34,115 nt of DNA, from the NCBI GenBank assembly GCA_003222535.1, contig QHWJ01000183.1:1-34115 (forward strand), in the 5' to 3' direction. A model generated the notes under the pieces. The model had not been told where the DNA came from. It made no database searches and saw nothing but the letters and a program-made list of their open reading frames with translations. Source of the stretch: Acidobacteriota bacterium (GTDB lineage: Bacteria > Acidobacteriota > Vicinamibacteria > Vicinamibacterales > CAVVIG01). A program made the position numbers and the translations under genes. Below, piece by piece: positions 7,394-15,451 of the stretch (the stretch's first letter is position 1; every line of letters starts with the position of its first letter).

Positions 7394-10300
7394 GATGTCG
7401 CTGTCGCAGTTCCATCCGATCGTCGCCCGCTGGTTTTCCGAAACACTGGGCGAGCCGACACGGGCGCAGGCGCAGGGCTGGGCGGCGATCCGCGCCCGGC
7501 GGCACACGCTCATTGCCGCGCCGACTGGATCGGGCAAGACGCTCGCGGCCTTTCTGACTGCGCTCGACGACCTCGTCCGGGAAGGGGTCGCCGGCCCGCT
7601 GCCCGATGAAGTCCGCGTCGTCTACGTCTCGCCGCTCAAGGCGCTGAGCGCGGACATCCACAAGAATCTCGCGGAGCCCCGTCGCGGCATTCGTCGCCTC
7701 GCCGAAGAGCAGGGGCTGGAACCGCCGCGCATGACAGCGGCGGTGCGCACAGGGGACACGACGCAGGCGGAACGCGCGGCGATGCTGCGGACGCCGCCGC
7801 ACATTCTCGTCACGACGCCCGAGTCGCTCTATCTCCTGCTGACGGCCGAACGCAGCCGCGGCATCCTGCGCACGGTGCGCACGGTCATCGTCGACGAGAT
7901 CCATGCGGTGATCGGCACGAGGCGCGGCGCGCACCTCGCGCTGTCGCTCGAGCGCCTGCAGCAGGTGGCCGAGCAGCCGCTGCTGCGTATCGGCCTGTCG
8001 GCCACGCAGAAGCCGATCGAAGAGGTCGCCCATTTTCTCGTTGGATCTCGTATTGCGGGTTGCGGATTGCGGGTTGCGGATCCGCAGTCCGCAATGCCAA
8101 ATCCGCAATCCGAAATCCACGAGGTCTGGGAGGAGTACTACGATCGGCTGACCGCCCTGATCGGCCGTCATCGCACCACGCTCGTGTTCGTCAACACGCG
8201 GCGCATGGCGGAGCGCGCGGCGCGGCACCTCAGCGATCGGCTGGGCGAGGACGCCGTCACCGCTCATCACGGGAGCCTGTCGAAGGAGAGACGGCTCGAC
8301 GCCGAGGCGCGGCTGAAGGGCGGTCGACTCAAAGCGCTCGTCGCGACGGCGTCGCTCGAGCTCGGCATCGACATCGGCTCGGTCGATCTCGTCTGCCAGA
8401 TCGGCTCGCCGCACCGGATTGCGACGCTGCTTCAACGGTTCGGGCGCTCCGGCCACACGGTGTCCGGCACGCCGAAGGGACGCTTGTTCCCCCTCTCGCG
8501 CGACGATCTGATCGAGTGCGCGGCGCTCCTGCGCGCTGTCCGTCGCGGCGGGCTCGATCGCATCGTCTCGCACGACGCGCCGCTCGACGTGCTGGCGCAG
8601 CAGATCGTCGCCGAGACGGCGTGCCGCGATTATGGCGAGGACGAGCTCTACGCGCTGGTCCGGCGCTCCTGGCCGTATCGGGACCTGTCGCGATCGAGCT
8701 TCGACGCCGTCGTCAGCATGACCGCCGAGGGCTTCGCGACGAAGCGCGGACGGCGAAGCGCGCTCACGCATCGAGACGAGGTCAACGGACGGGTGCGCGG
8801 CCGTCGCGGCGCGCGGCTGCTGGCGATCGCGTCAGGCGGCGCCATTCCCGAGGTCGCCGACTATCGCGTCGTTCTGGATCCGGAGGACACGTTCATCGGC
8901 ACGCTGAATGAGGACTTCGCCATCGAGAGCGCGGCTGGCGACGTGTTTCAGCTCGGCAACGCCTCGTGGCAGGTCCTGCGGGTCGGGACCGGCGTCGTGC
9001 GTGTATCCGACGCGAAGGGCGCGCCGCCGACGATTCCGTTCTGGCTCGGCGAAGCACCGGCGCGGAGCGACGAGCTGTCGCGCGCCGTCAGCGATCTGCG
9101 AGCGGACGTCGAGGTCCGGCTGAAGCCGGACGCCACACGAGACGAAGACGCCAGAGCGACCCTTTCAGGGTCGCCGGACAGCCGGCCGGCCCCCAAACAA
9201 ACCGCGGCGGACTGGATGTCTGCCGAAACGGGCATCCCGCCCGCCGCCGCCGAACAGGCGATTGCCTATCTCGCGGAAAGCCACCGTGCGCTCGGCGTGA
9301 TCCCGACGCAAGACACGATCGTCGTCGAGCGCTTCTTCGACGAGTCCGGCGGCATGCAACTCGTGCTGCACGCGCCGTTCGGGAGCCGCATCAACAAGGC
9401 GTGGAGCCTCGCGCTCCGGAAGCGCTTCTGCCGCCAGTTCAACTTCGAGCTGCAGGCGGCCGCCACCGAGGACGCGCTGCTCCTCTCGCTCGGGCCGCAG
9501 CACTCGTTTCCGCTCACCGATGTCTTCCGGTATCTCCATCCGGCGACCGCGCGCGACGTGCTGATCCAGGCGTTTCTGGACGCGCCGGTGTTCCAGACGC
9601 GGTGGCGATGGAACGCGACGATCTCGCTGGCCGTGCCGCGCAACCGCGGCGGCCGAAAAGTGCCGCCGCAGCTGCAGCGGATGCTGGCCGACGATCTGAT
9701 GGCCGCGGTCTTCCCCGACGCCGCCGCGTGCCTGGAGAACATCCCCGGCGACCGGCAGATTCCCGATCATCCGCTCGTCGCGCAGACGGTGCGCGATTGT
9801 CTGGAAGAGGCGATGGACTTCACCGGGCTGGCGTCGGTGCTCGCCGGGATTCACGGCGGCGAGATTCGCTGCGTGGCGCACGACTCGCCGGAGCCCTCTC
9901 CGCTGTCGCACGAGATTCTGAATGCGCGTCCGTACGCGTTCATGGATGATGCACCGCTCGAGGAACGGCGGACACAGGCGGTCTATGCACGGCGGGCGAT
10001 GGACCCCTCGGCGGCGGGCGAGCTCGGCGCGCTCGACGGCGCCGCCATCGAGCGGGTGCGAGACGAGGCCCGGCCCGACCCGCGTGACGCCGACGAGCTG
10101 CACGATGCGCTCTTGACTGCAGGATTCCTGACCGAAAAGGAAACGCGCGCGATCGCGCCCGAGCTCTTCGAGCAATTGGTCGCGGCGCGGCGCGCGACAC
10201 AATTCCAAATTCCAAATTCCAAATTCCAAATTCTGGTGGCCGCCGAACGGCTGCCGGAGCTGCGCGCCGTGCATCCCGGCTGCGCGATCGATCCCGCGAT

Positions 10301-11780
10301 CGAACCTCCGGCTTCGCGGGCATCGCGTGCGTGGACGCGCGCAGACGCGATCGTCGAGCTGGTGCGCGGCCGGATGACCCTCGTCGGCCCCACGACCGCG
10401 CGCGCGCTCGCTGACGCGCTGTCGATTGGTGAAGGCGACGCCGACGCGGCGCTCTCCGTTCTCGAGTCCGAAGGCGTCGTGCTGCGCGGCGTGTTTGAAC
10501 GGCGGAACGCAAAGCCCGCCAAGGCCGCAAAGCAAGACAGCTTGGCGGGCTCTCGGTCCCAACCGTCGTCCGGCGACCTCCAATGGTGTGACCGCCGTCT
10601 GTTGTCCCGTATCCATCGCTACACGCTCAACCGGCTGCGTGCGGAAATCGAGCCGGTCAGCCCCGCGGATTTCATGCGGTTCCTCTTCTCATGGCAGCAC
10701 GTGGACCGCGCGAGCCGGCTGACGGGCATCGACGGCCTGCGCGCCGTCATCGAGGCGCTCGACGGGTTCGAGCTCGCGGCCGACGCCTGGGAGCGTGCGG
10801 TCCTTACGGCGCGCGTCGAGGGCTACGAGCCGGCGATGCTCGATACGCTGTGCCTCACGGGCGAGGTCGGGTGGGCGCGGCTCTCGACCTCGTCGCGCGA
10901 CCGAACGCAGCTCGTCGGCGCGACCCCTGTGGCGCTCTTCCTCCGCGAGCACGCTGGCGCGTGGCGGGCGCTCGGCGCCTCGAGCGACGCCGATGCGGCT
11001 GAGGCGGAAGCCGGACTCGAAGACGCGTCGCGACGCGTGATCGACGCGCTGCGCACACGGGGCGCCTCGTTCATCCCCGATCTGGCGGCCGCCTGCGGAC
11101 TCGACGAGGCGGGTGTTCGAAGCGCGCTCGTAGATCTCGTCGCGGCCGGCCTCGCCGCGTCCGACGGATTCGGCGGTCTGCGGTCCATCGTCCGCGCGTC
11201 GAGTGGACGGCGCGCCGACGTCACCGGCCGCTGGTCGGTGCTGGAGCCGGACGCACCTCGGCGTGTCGTTGACGTCACCCGCGATGCCGCAGTGGAGGCA
11301 CAGGCTCGGACGCTGCTCCGCCGATACGGCGTGGTGTTTCGGCGTCTCCTCGCGCGCGAGGCAAACGCCGCGCCCTGGCGCGAGCTCACGCGGGTCTACC
11401 GTCGTCTCGAAGCGCGCGGCGACATCCGCGGCGGACGCTTCGTCGCCGGCATGTCCGGCGAACAGTTCGCACTGAGCGACGCCGTCGATCGCCTGCGCGA
11501 AGTCCGTCGCACGGCGCCCGACGGAGGGTGCGTCGTGATCAGCGCGGCCGATCCGCTGAACCTCGCCGGAGTCGTCACCGCCGGCGATCGCGTGCGCGCG
11601 GTGGCCGGCAGCCGCGTGGCCTACCGCGACGGCGTGCCGCTGGCCGCGCTGGAAGGCGATTATGTGCGACCATTGATGCCCGTGAGCGACCTCGCGCCCG
11701 CAATCGCGGTCGAGATTGCGACACGACTCGCCGGCCGTCCGATGCCGGCGGTTCTGAGCGGTTTTGTTGGGAGGTCGTGA
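7392..11780 (+). CDS. lhr: Lhr-type ATP-dependent DNA helicase (long form), with four repeat insertions
   Basis: 1462 residues from ATG 7392 (ATG 7395 is equivalent). This is the long Lhr type: a superfamily 2 core plus a large C-terminal extension. Motifs: Walker A APTGSGKT (43-50), DEIH (168-171), SAT (from 203), then TRRMAERAARHL, ATASLELGIDIGSVD and LLQRFGRSGH in the second RecA domain. Lhr helicases move 3' to 5' on DNA and are linked to repair. Four short in-frame stretches look like inserted intergenic repeats: about residues 220-242, 575-595, 937-948 and 1037-1054 (see the separate entries). None interrupts a motif. The gene sits behind a heptamer element and overlaps the next gene by 1 bp. 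Confidence 0.95.
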   Translation: MMSLSQFHPIVARWFSETLGEPTRAQAQGWAAIRARRHTLIAAPTGSGKTLAAFLTALDDLVREGVAGPLPDEVRVVYVSPLKALSADIHKNLAEPRRGIRRLAEEQGLEPPRMTAAVRTGDTTQAERAAMLRTPPHILVTTPESLYLLLTAERSRGILRTVRTVIVDEIHAVIGTRRGAHLALSLERLQQVAEQPLLRIGLSATQKPIEEVAHFLVGSRIAGCGLRVADPQSAMPNPQSEIHEVWEEYYDRLTALIGRHRTTLVFVNTRRMAERAARHLSDRLGEDAVTAHHGSLSKERRLDAEARLKGGRLKALVATASLELGIDIGSVDLVCQIGSPHRIATLLQRFGRSGHTVSGTPKGRLFPLSRDDLIECAALLRAVRRGGLDRIVSHDAPLDVLAQQIVAETACRDYGEDELYALVRRSWPYRDLSRSSFDAVVSMTAEGFATKRGRRSALTHRDEVNGRVRGRRGARLLAIASGGAIPEVADYRVVLDPEDTFIGTLNEDFAIESAAGDVFQLGNASWQVLRVGTGVVRVSDAKGAPPTIPFWLGEAPARSDELSRAVSDLRADVEVRLKPDATRDEDARATLSGSPDSRPAPKQTAADWMSAETGIPPAAAEQAIAYLAESHRALGVIPTQDTIVVERFFDESGGMQLVLHAPFGSRINKAWSLALRKRFCRQFNFELQAAATEDALLLSLGPQHSFPLTDVFRYLHPATARDVLIQAFLDAPVFQTRWRWNATISLAVPRNRGGRKVPPQLQRMLADDLMAAVFPDAAACLENIPGDRQIPDHPLVAQTVRDCLEEAMDFTGLASVLAGIHGGEIRCVAHDSPEPSPLSHEILNARPYAFMDDAPLEERRTQAVYARRAMDPSAAGELGALDGAAIERVRDEARPDPRDADELHDALLTAGFLTEKETRAIAPELFEQLVAARRATQFQIPNSKFQILVAAERLPELRAVHPGCAIDPAIEPPASRASRAWTRADAIVELVRGRMTLVGPTTARALADALSIGEGDADAALSVLESEGVVLRGVFERRNAKPAKAAKQDSLAGSRSQPSSGDLQWCDRRLLSRIHRYTLNRLRAEIEPVSPADFMRFLFSWQHVDRASRLTGIDGLRAVIEALDGFELAADAWERAVLTARVEGYEPAMLDTLCLTGEVGWARLSTSSRDRTQLVGATPVALFLREHAGAWRALGASSDADAAEAEAGLEDASRRVIDALRTRGASFIPDLAAACGLDEAGVRSALVDLVAAGLAASDGFGGLRSIVRASSGRRADVTGRWSVLEPDAPRRVVDVTRDAAVEAQARTLLRRYGVVFRRLLAREANAAPWRELTRVYRRLEARGDIRGGRFVAGMSGEQFALSDAVDRLREVRRTAPDGGCVVISAADPLNLAGVVTAGDRVRAVAGSRVAYRDGVPLAALEGDYVRPLMPVSDLAPAIAVEIATRLAGRPMPAVLSGFVGRS
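8051..8117. repeat. heptamer inverted-arm element inside lhr (TTGCGGA type)
   Basis: The left arm has TTGCGGG/TTGCGGA units (8053-8080); the right arm has TCCGCA-type complementary units (8081-8116). It is read in frame as about 22 residues (from RIAGCGLRVADPQ) between the two RecA domains. Related units form the element at 24980-25112. Confidence 0.8.
9114..9174. repeat. two CTT(T)CAG-core hairpins inside lhr
   Basis: GTCCGGCTGAAGCCGGAC (9114-9131) equals the reverse complement of the hairpin at 5034-5051. GCGACCC-TTTCA-GGGTCGC (9156-9174) matches the centre of the element at 28647-28700. The stretch is read in frame (VRLKPDATRDEDARATLSGS) and has no domain character. Confidence 0.8.
10201..10234. 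repeat. single-arm heptamer array inside lhr (AATTCCA type)
   Basis: Nearly five exact copies of AATTCCA, read in frame as QFQIPNSKFQI. The composition is strongly AT-rich against a GC-rich gene. The same unit forms both arms of the element at 28212-28290. No facing arm is present here. Confidence 0.88.
10514..10552. repeat. 11-bp inverted repeat inside lhr
   Basis: AGCCCGCCAAG (10514-10524) and CTTGGCGGGCT (10542-10552) are perfect complements with a 17-nt loop, embedded in CGCAAAG-type units. They are read in frame as a Lys/Ala/Ser-rich linker in the C-terminal extension. Confidence 0.7.
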
Positions 11781-12253
11781 TGCGCAGACTTCAGACGTCA
11801 GACTTCCTACTTCAGACTTGCTTGTGCCTCACCTGTGGTTTGGCACTCGTCTGCTCGGCTCAGCTGGCTGCCCAGGGAGCAAACCCCGGTGCTCCGTCGA
11901 AGGCCGCCGGCAAGATGATCACCCTCAGCGGGTGCGTCGAACGCGGCGAGACGACGCCGGGCCAATTCACGCTGTCGGACAAGAAGGACGGCTCGACCTA
12001 CCGCCTGACGGGGACCGACGTCCGCGAGTACATCGGGCGGCGGGTGCAGATCGTGGGAGGAGTCGCGTCACGGCGCTTCACGATCGCGGGCGGGTTGACG
12101 CCGAACGCCAATGTGGCCGCTCAGGCCGGCGCCATGGATCCGGTGCGCGCGGCGATTGCGGCCGCCGGCGGAACGGCGGGCCCGGGCACTGTCGCGCTTC
12201 CCGAGTTCAAAGTGAAGAGCGTCCGGCCGGTCAGCGGATCCTGTCCGGACTGA
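11780..12253 (+). CDS. small exported protein, hypothetical
   Basis: 157 residues. ATG 11780 overlaps the lhr stop by one base (TGATG), and GGGAGG lies upstream, so it is probably cotranslated with lhr. The N-terminus is a signal peptide (hydrophobic core LCLTCGLALVCSAQL, likely cut after AQ). The mature part begins with a short beta-rich domain: ITLSGCVERGETTPGQFTL, a Gly/Val stretch around RRVQIVGGV, and a C-terminal strand ending SVRPVSGSCPD. It resembles small OB-fold-like exported proteins common in Acidobacteria, but I cannot name the family. The first codons are built from CAGACTT heptamers, so the signal peptide start seems derived from a repeat. Confidence 0.8.
   Translation: MRRLQTSDFLLQTCLCLTCGLALVCSAQLAAQGANPGAPSKAAGKMITLSGCVERGETTPGQFTLSDKKDGSTYRLTGTDVREYIGRRVQIVGGVASRRFTIAGGLTPNANVAAQAGAMDPVRAAIAAAGGTAGPGTVALPEFKVKSVRPVSGSCPD
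11785..11819. repeat. single-arm heptamer array in a signal-peptide coding region (CAGACTT type)
   Basis: CAGACTTCAGACGTCAGACTT followed by one more TTCAGACTT, spaced by 7 or multiples of it. The same unit forms both arms of the element at 21678-21750. It encodes residues 3-13 of the exported protein. Confidence 0.75.
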
Positions 12254-12278
12254 GTCGGCCGGTCGAAAGCATGATGGG

Positions 12279-12419
12279 TTATTCGGGTGAGACGGAAGTC
12301 TTGCCGCAGTCGTCGCAGCGAAGATAGAGCACGGGCAGCGCTTCAGACCGTCCGATGACGCGTGCGCTCGGCACGCCGCAGCGAGGACAGACAATACCCG
12401 AAGTGGAACGTTTGGCCAT
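12279..12419 (-). CDS. 46-residue zinc-ribbon microprotein
   Basis: ATG 12419 is preceded by AAGGAG at good spacing, one of the clearest ribosome-binding sites in the window. The protein starts MAKRSTSGIVCPRCGVP and contains a second CDDCGK pair, giving two CxxC knuckles 21 residues apart, a complete four-cysteine zinc ribbon. A basic and aromatic strand lies between them (ALPVLYLRCDDCG). It converges with the exported-protein gene (25 bp between stops). Its role is unknown; such ribbons often bind nucleic acid or protein partners. Confidence 0.75.
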   Translation of the reverse strand: MAKRSTSGIVCPRCGVPSARVIGRSEALPVLYLRCDDCGKTSVSPE

Positions 12420-12818
12420 CGGTTTTCTCCTTGCTAACCCATTTAGACTCCGAACGCGTCATGTAAGATACACGAATTGTTCCGCTCGGCCTGCCTTTGC
12501 TGTGTCTTTCCTTGTCTCCGATGTTTTTGCGCCCATTCGCTGCAGCCAGGACAACCGGCCGGCTAATTGCGGTCGAAAACGCGGTTCAACAGCCGAGGTA
12601 CGGGCGGCGGACTCCATCATTTTCAGAAGCCGCCGGGCTCGCGCGGCGTCGATCGGCGCGTGGCCGAACGCGCAGATTCATACATCCTGGAAATCGCCGT
12701 GTCTGCTTTTTCCGTGGAAGCTCGACTTTTTCCGTGGAAGCTCGACAATCGCGGTTCTCCGCGATATCGGGTCGGCGATCCTGTCTTCTCCCGCCCCGCC
12801 AAGGCGGAGGCCGCCAAC
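12420..12818. other. noncoding stretch with one short tandem duplication
   Basis: I see no convincing gene on either strand of this roughly 400-bp gap; the open frames have poor composition. It should contain the promoter of the zinc-ribbon gene. At 12706-12745 a 20-bp unit, CTTTTTCCGTGGAAGCTCGA, is repeated exactly twice in tandem. Confidence 0.6.
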
Positions 12819-12882
12819 GTAACGAAGCTTCGCCTCGAACGGCCGAGTCATGCCCAGCCGTCGGTACGCGAATCTTCGTTAC
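12819..12882. repeat. 64-bp imperfect inverted repeat at the 3' end of the Crp/Fnr gene, copy 1
   Basis: It begins GTAACGAAGCTTCGCCTCGA and ends with CGCGAATCTTCGTTAC, which pairs with the start. The last base is in the stop codon of the Crp/Fnr gene. A second copy, with about 20/22 and 21/24 identical bases in the two arms, is at 29129-29190 in the same position relative to another minus-strand gene. Confidence 0.8.
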
Positions 12883-13535
12883 TAGTCGTGCAAGACGATG
12901 CTGAGCAGCGAGCGATTGACCTTGAGCCCATCGGTGTAGTCGATGAATCCCAGGCGCTGAAATTTCCTCATGAAGAAATTGACTCGCGACCGCGTCGTGC
13001 CGACTATTTCGGCCAGTGTCCCCTGCGACATCGGCGGGACGGCCGTGACCGGCGCGTCCACCTTGCCGTACCCTGCAAGCAACAAGAGCGTCCGGGCCAG
13101 TCGTTTCTCGCTGTAGTTGAACAGCTGGTCGGTCAGGTCCGCCTCGATCCGGATGTTCCGCGCCAGCAAATGCGCGATGAACCGATCGGACAGCGCGTGC
13201 TGGCTGTGCAGCATGCGCACCATTTGATCCTTCTCCACGAGAAGGATGGTGCTGCTCGTGATCGCGGTCGCACTCCCCGTGTGGACGGATACGCCCGCCA
13301 GGCATCCTTCCCCAAAGAAGTCGCCGGGGCCGAGCATTGCCACGATGGCCTCTCGGCCCCCCTTGGAGACGACCGAGAGCCTCACACCACCTCTGTGGAT
13401 ATAGAGGACGCTGTCGCAAGCGTCGCCCTGGCCGAAGATGACGTCGGATCTCCGAAACTCCACGATCCTTCTCGCGACTCCCGAAGAGCCGAGGAAGACC
13501 TGGACGTTGAACGCGCCCTTTGGCTTGGATTCCAT
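12882..13535 (-). CDS. Crp/Fnr-family transcriptional regulator
   Basis: 217 residues from ATG 13535, with GGAGG 9 nt upstream; GTG 13541 is too close to that site. The N-terminal cyclic-nucleotide-binding-like beta roll is clear (RRSDVIFGQGDACDSVLYIH, then GPGDFFGEGCLAG), followed by a dimer helix and a C-terminal winged helix with MSQGTLAEIVGTTRSRVNFF as the recognition unit. No N-terminal Fnr-type iron-sulfur cysteine cluster is seen, so an oxygen-sensing Fnr role is unlikely. The effector is unknown. A near-palindrome, TTATGTACACAA at 13628-13639, lies about 90 bp upstream and could be an autoregulatory site. Confidence 0.92.
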   Translation of the reverse strand: MESKPKGAFNVQVFLGSSGVARRIVEFRRSDVIFGQGDACDSVLYIHRGGVRLSVVSKGGREAIVAMLGPGDFFGEGCLAGVSVHTGSATAITSSTILLVEKDQMVRMLHSQHALSDRFIAHLLARNIRIEADLTDQLFNYSEKRLARTLLLLAGYGKVDAPVTAVPPMSQGTLAEIVGTTRSRVNFFMRKFQRLGFIDYTDGLKVNRSLLSIVLHD

Positions 13536-13717
13536 TGCCACTCCCCTCCAAACCCTTGACCGCCGGACTCGCGCGACGACTCGACGCGACTGTCGGCTTT
13601 AACCATATACGCGTCAACACAGAAAATTTATGTACACAATTGAACAGGCCGGCCAACTCATCTTGAAGCGCTCCGCCGCCCCGGCTTGGAGAACCGGATG
13701 GGGCTGGCGCGGCTCAG

Positions 13718-15451
13718 TCAGTTCTCCGGCTTGGCCAGGGCGCGGCGAATCGCGTCGCGAAGCGCGTTGAGCTGAAACGGCTTGCCCAGAAAGGCCTGCG
13801 GCCGTTCGTCGTAGTCGTCGGCCATCACATGGGCCTCGTCGTACCCGCTGGTCAGGATCACCCGAATGCCGGGCGCGAGTGTGCGCAGCGCCGCCAGCGT
13901 CCCCCAGCCGTCCATGTACGGCATGGTCACGTCGCAAAGGACGAAACGGATCGTGTCCTTGTGCAGCCGAAACATCTCCACTGCCTCGATCCCATCTTTC
14001 GTCTCCAGCACGGTAAAGCCCAGGCGAGCGAGCATGGTCCGTGTAGTCCGCCGCAACGTCTCCTCGTCCTCGACCAGGAGCACGGTGCCCGTCCAGGGCT
14101 CCTCTCGCTCCGCGCCCTGGGCCGCGATGTCTGTCAGCCGCGCGGCTTTTTCCGCAGACACCGGCAGGTAAGCCCGGAACGCACTGCCGCTCCCGCGGCC
14201 TCGCTTGCTCTTCACCACGAGGCCTCCGCTGTGCGCGTGCAAAATCCCCAGGACCACCGGGAGCCCCAGGCCCCGCCCGGTGAACCTGGTCGTGAAAAAC
14301 GGCTCGAAAATCCTCTCGAGCTCCCGTTCCTCGATCCCGTGGCCGGCGTCGATCACTTCGAGGCACGCATAGTCCTGGTCCCGCGGCCGCCAGCCGACGG
14401 CGAAGCGGTGCGACGTGGGGATCTCTGCCGCGGACACTGTTTTGACGGTCAGATGAATCGGCGTCTGCCGGCCACCCCCTGCCTCCCAGGCATTGGTGAT
14501 CAGGTTGGTTAACATGAGTTGCAGCTGGACCGCATTCGCGTTGACCACCGGTCCAGGCGCGGGCAAGTGGGGCTCGAGCGCCACGCCTTCCGGCATGGCG
14601 GCCAGGAGCATGGGCAGGCTCTTACGGCAGCTCTCTGAGAGGTCCAGCGGCGCATGGTTGCCGGAGCTCTGTCCGAGGTAGGTCAGCAGCAGCCCGCTCA
14701 CCTCCGCCGCCCTGCGGGTTGCTTGCAGGGCGTCGGTCAGGGGGCCCGCATCCACGGGAGGCTCGCCCAAGGACAGTTCGAGGTTCCCCATGATCACGCC
14801 AAGCTGGTTGTTGAAATGATGGGCAATCGCACCGGCCATCCGCGCGAGGCTCTCCGCCTTCTGCATCTCGCGGAGCTCCTGCTCGAACCGAAGCCGTTCC
14901 TCCTCCAAACGTTTACGTTCGCTGACGTCGCTCACCACGGCTCTGCACACCTGCGTCGCGCCGTCAGCATCCGGCGCCGCGGTGGCCTCGAACCGCGCCC
15001 AGAACTGCGTGCCGTTCTCCCTCCGCAGCTGCAGATCGAGAAATTGCCGCGCACCAGTGGCAAAGAGCCGTTTGCGGTGCAAATAGTAACGATCCTGGTC
15101 CTCAGGCACGATGAATCGGGTCAGGGGCTGCTTGATCAGCGCGCCCCGAGCCACTCCCAACAACGTCGCCGCGGTGAAGTTGGCTTCGAGGATCAACCCG
15201 TCTTCATTGATGGTGAAATAGCCAACGGGGGCCAGATCGTACAGATCGAAATACCGCGCCCGCGAGGCTTCCAGATCCGCCTGCGTCCGACGCAGCTCTT
15301 CGTTCTGCATTTCCAGCTCGATCTGATGCACCCGCAGGTCGTGAAGCACCAGTCGCAATTCCTCGGGCGAGATCGCACGCCCGAGCTCCGCCTTTTCGGC
15401 CGCTTGCTCGCGGACTCGCTGCTCCGCTCGGCGGCGCAACTCGTCAATCAC
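13718..15451 (-). CDS. PAS hybrid histidine kinase with C-terminal receiver
   Basis: 577 residues: an N-terminal coiled coil (about 5-65), one PAS domain (about 65-180), a HisKA region with phospho-accepting His211 in GAIAHHFNN, a HATPase domain (LTNLITNAWEAGGG, VIDAGHGI, FTTRFTGRGLGLPVV) and a receiver (VLLVEDEETLRR, acceptor Asp in LCDVTMP, FLGKPF). There is no membrane segment, so it should be cytoplasmic. The GTG start overlaps the stop of the CheB-CheR gene by 4 nt (GTGA), so the two are translationally coupled and probably work together. The receiver may relay phosphate to an external histidine phosphotransfer protein. Confidence 0.93.
   Translation of the reverse strand: MIDELRRRAEQRVREQAAEKAELGRAISPEELRLVLHDLRVHQIELEMQNEELRRTQADLEASRARYFDLYDLAPVGYFTINEDGLILEANFTAATLLGVARGALIKQPLTRFIVPEDQDRYYLHRKRLFATGARQFLDLQLRRENGTQFWARFEATAAPDADGATQVCRAVVSDVSERKRLEEERLRFEQELREMQKAESLARMAGAIAHHFNNQLGVIMGNLELSLGEPPVDAGPLTDALQATRRAAEVSGLLLTYLGQSSGNHAPLDLSESCRKSLPMLLAAMPEGVALEPHLPAPGPVVNANAVQLQLMLTNLITNAWEAGGGRQTPIHLTVKTVSAAEIPTSHRFAVGWRPRDQDYACLEVIDAGHGIEERELERIFEPFFTTRFTGRGLGLPVVLGILHAHSGGLVVKSKRGRGSGSAFRAYLPVSAEKAARLTDIAAQGAEREEPWTGTVLLVEDEETLRRTTRTMLARLGFTVLETKDGIEAVEMFRLHKDTIRFVLCDVTMPYMDGWGTLAALRTLAPGIRVILTSGYDEAHVMADDYDERPQAFLGKPFQLNALRDAIRRALAKPEN

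Noticed and set aside
13628-13639. Definite Crp/Fnr binding site
   Set aside because: TTATGTACACAA is only an imperfect palindrome and does not match the usual TGTGA or TTGAT half-sites; it is mentioned only as a possibility.
12586-13656. 356-codon minus-strand frame over the Crp/Fnr gene
   Set aside because: The Crp/Fnr frame carries the known domains; this one is Arg/Gly-rich and runs through the noncoding repeats.
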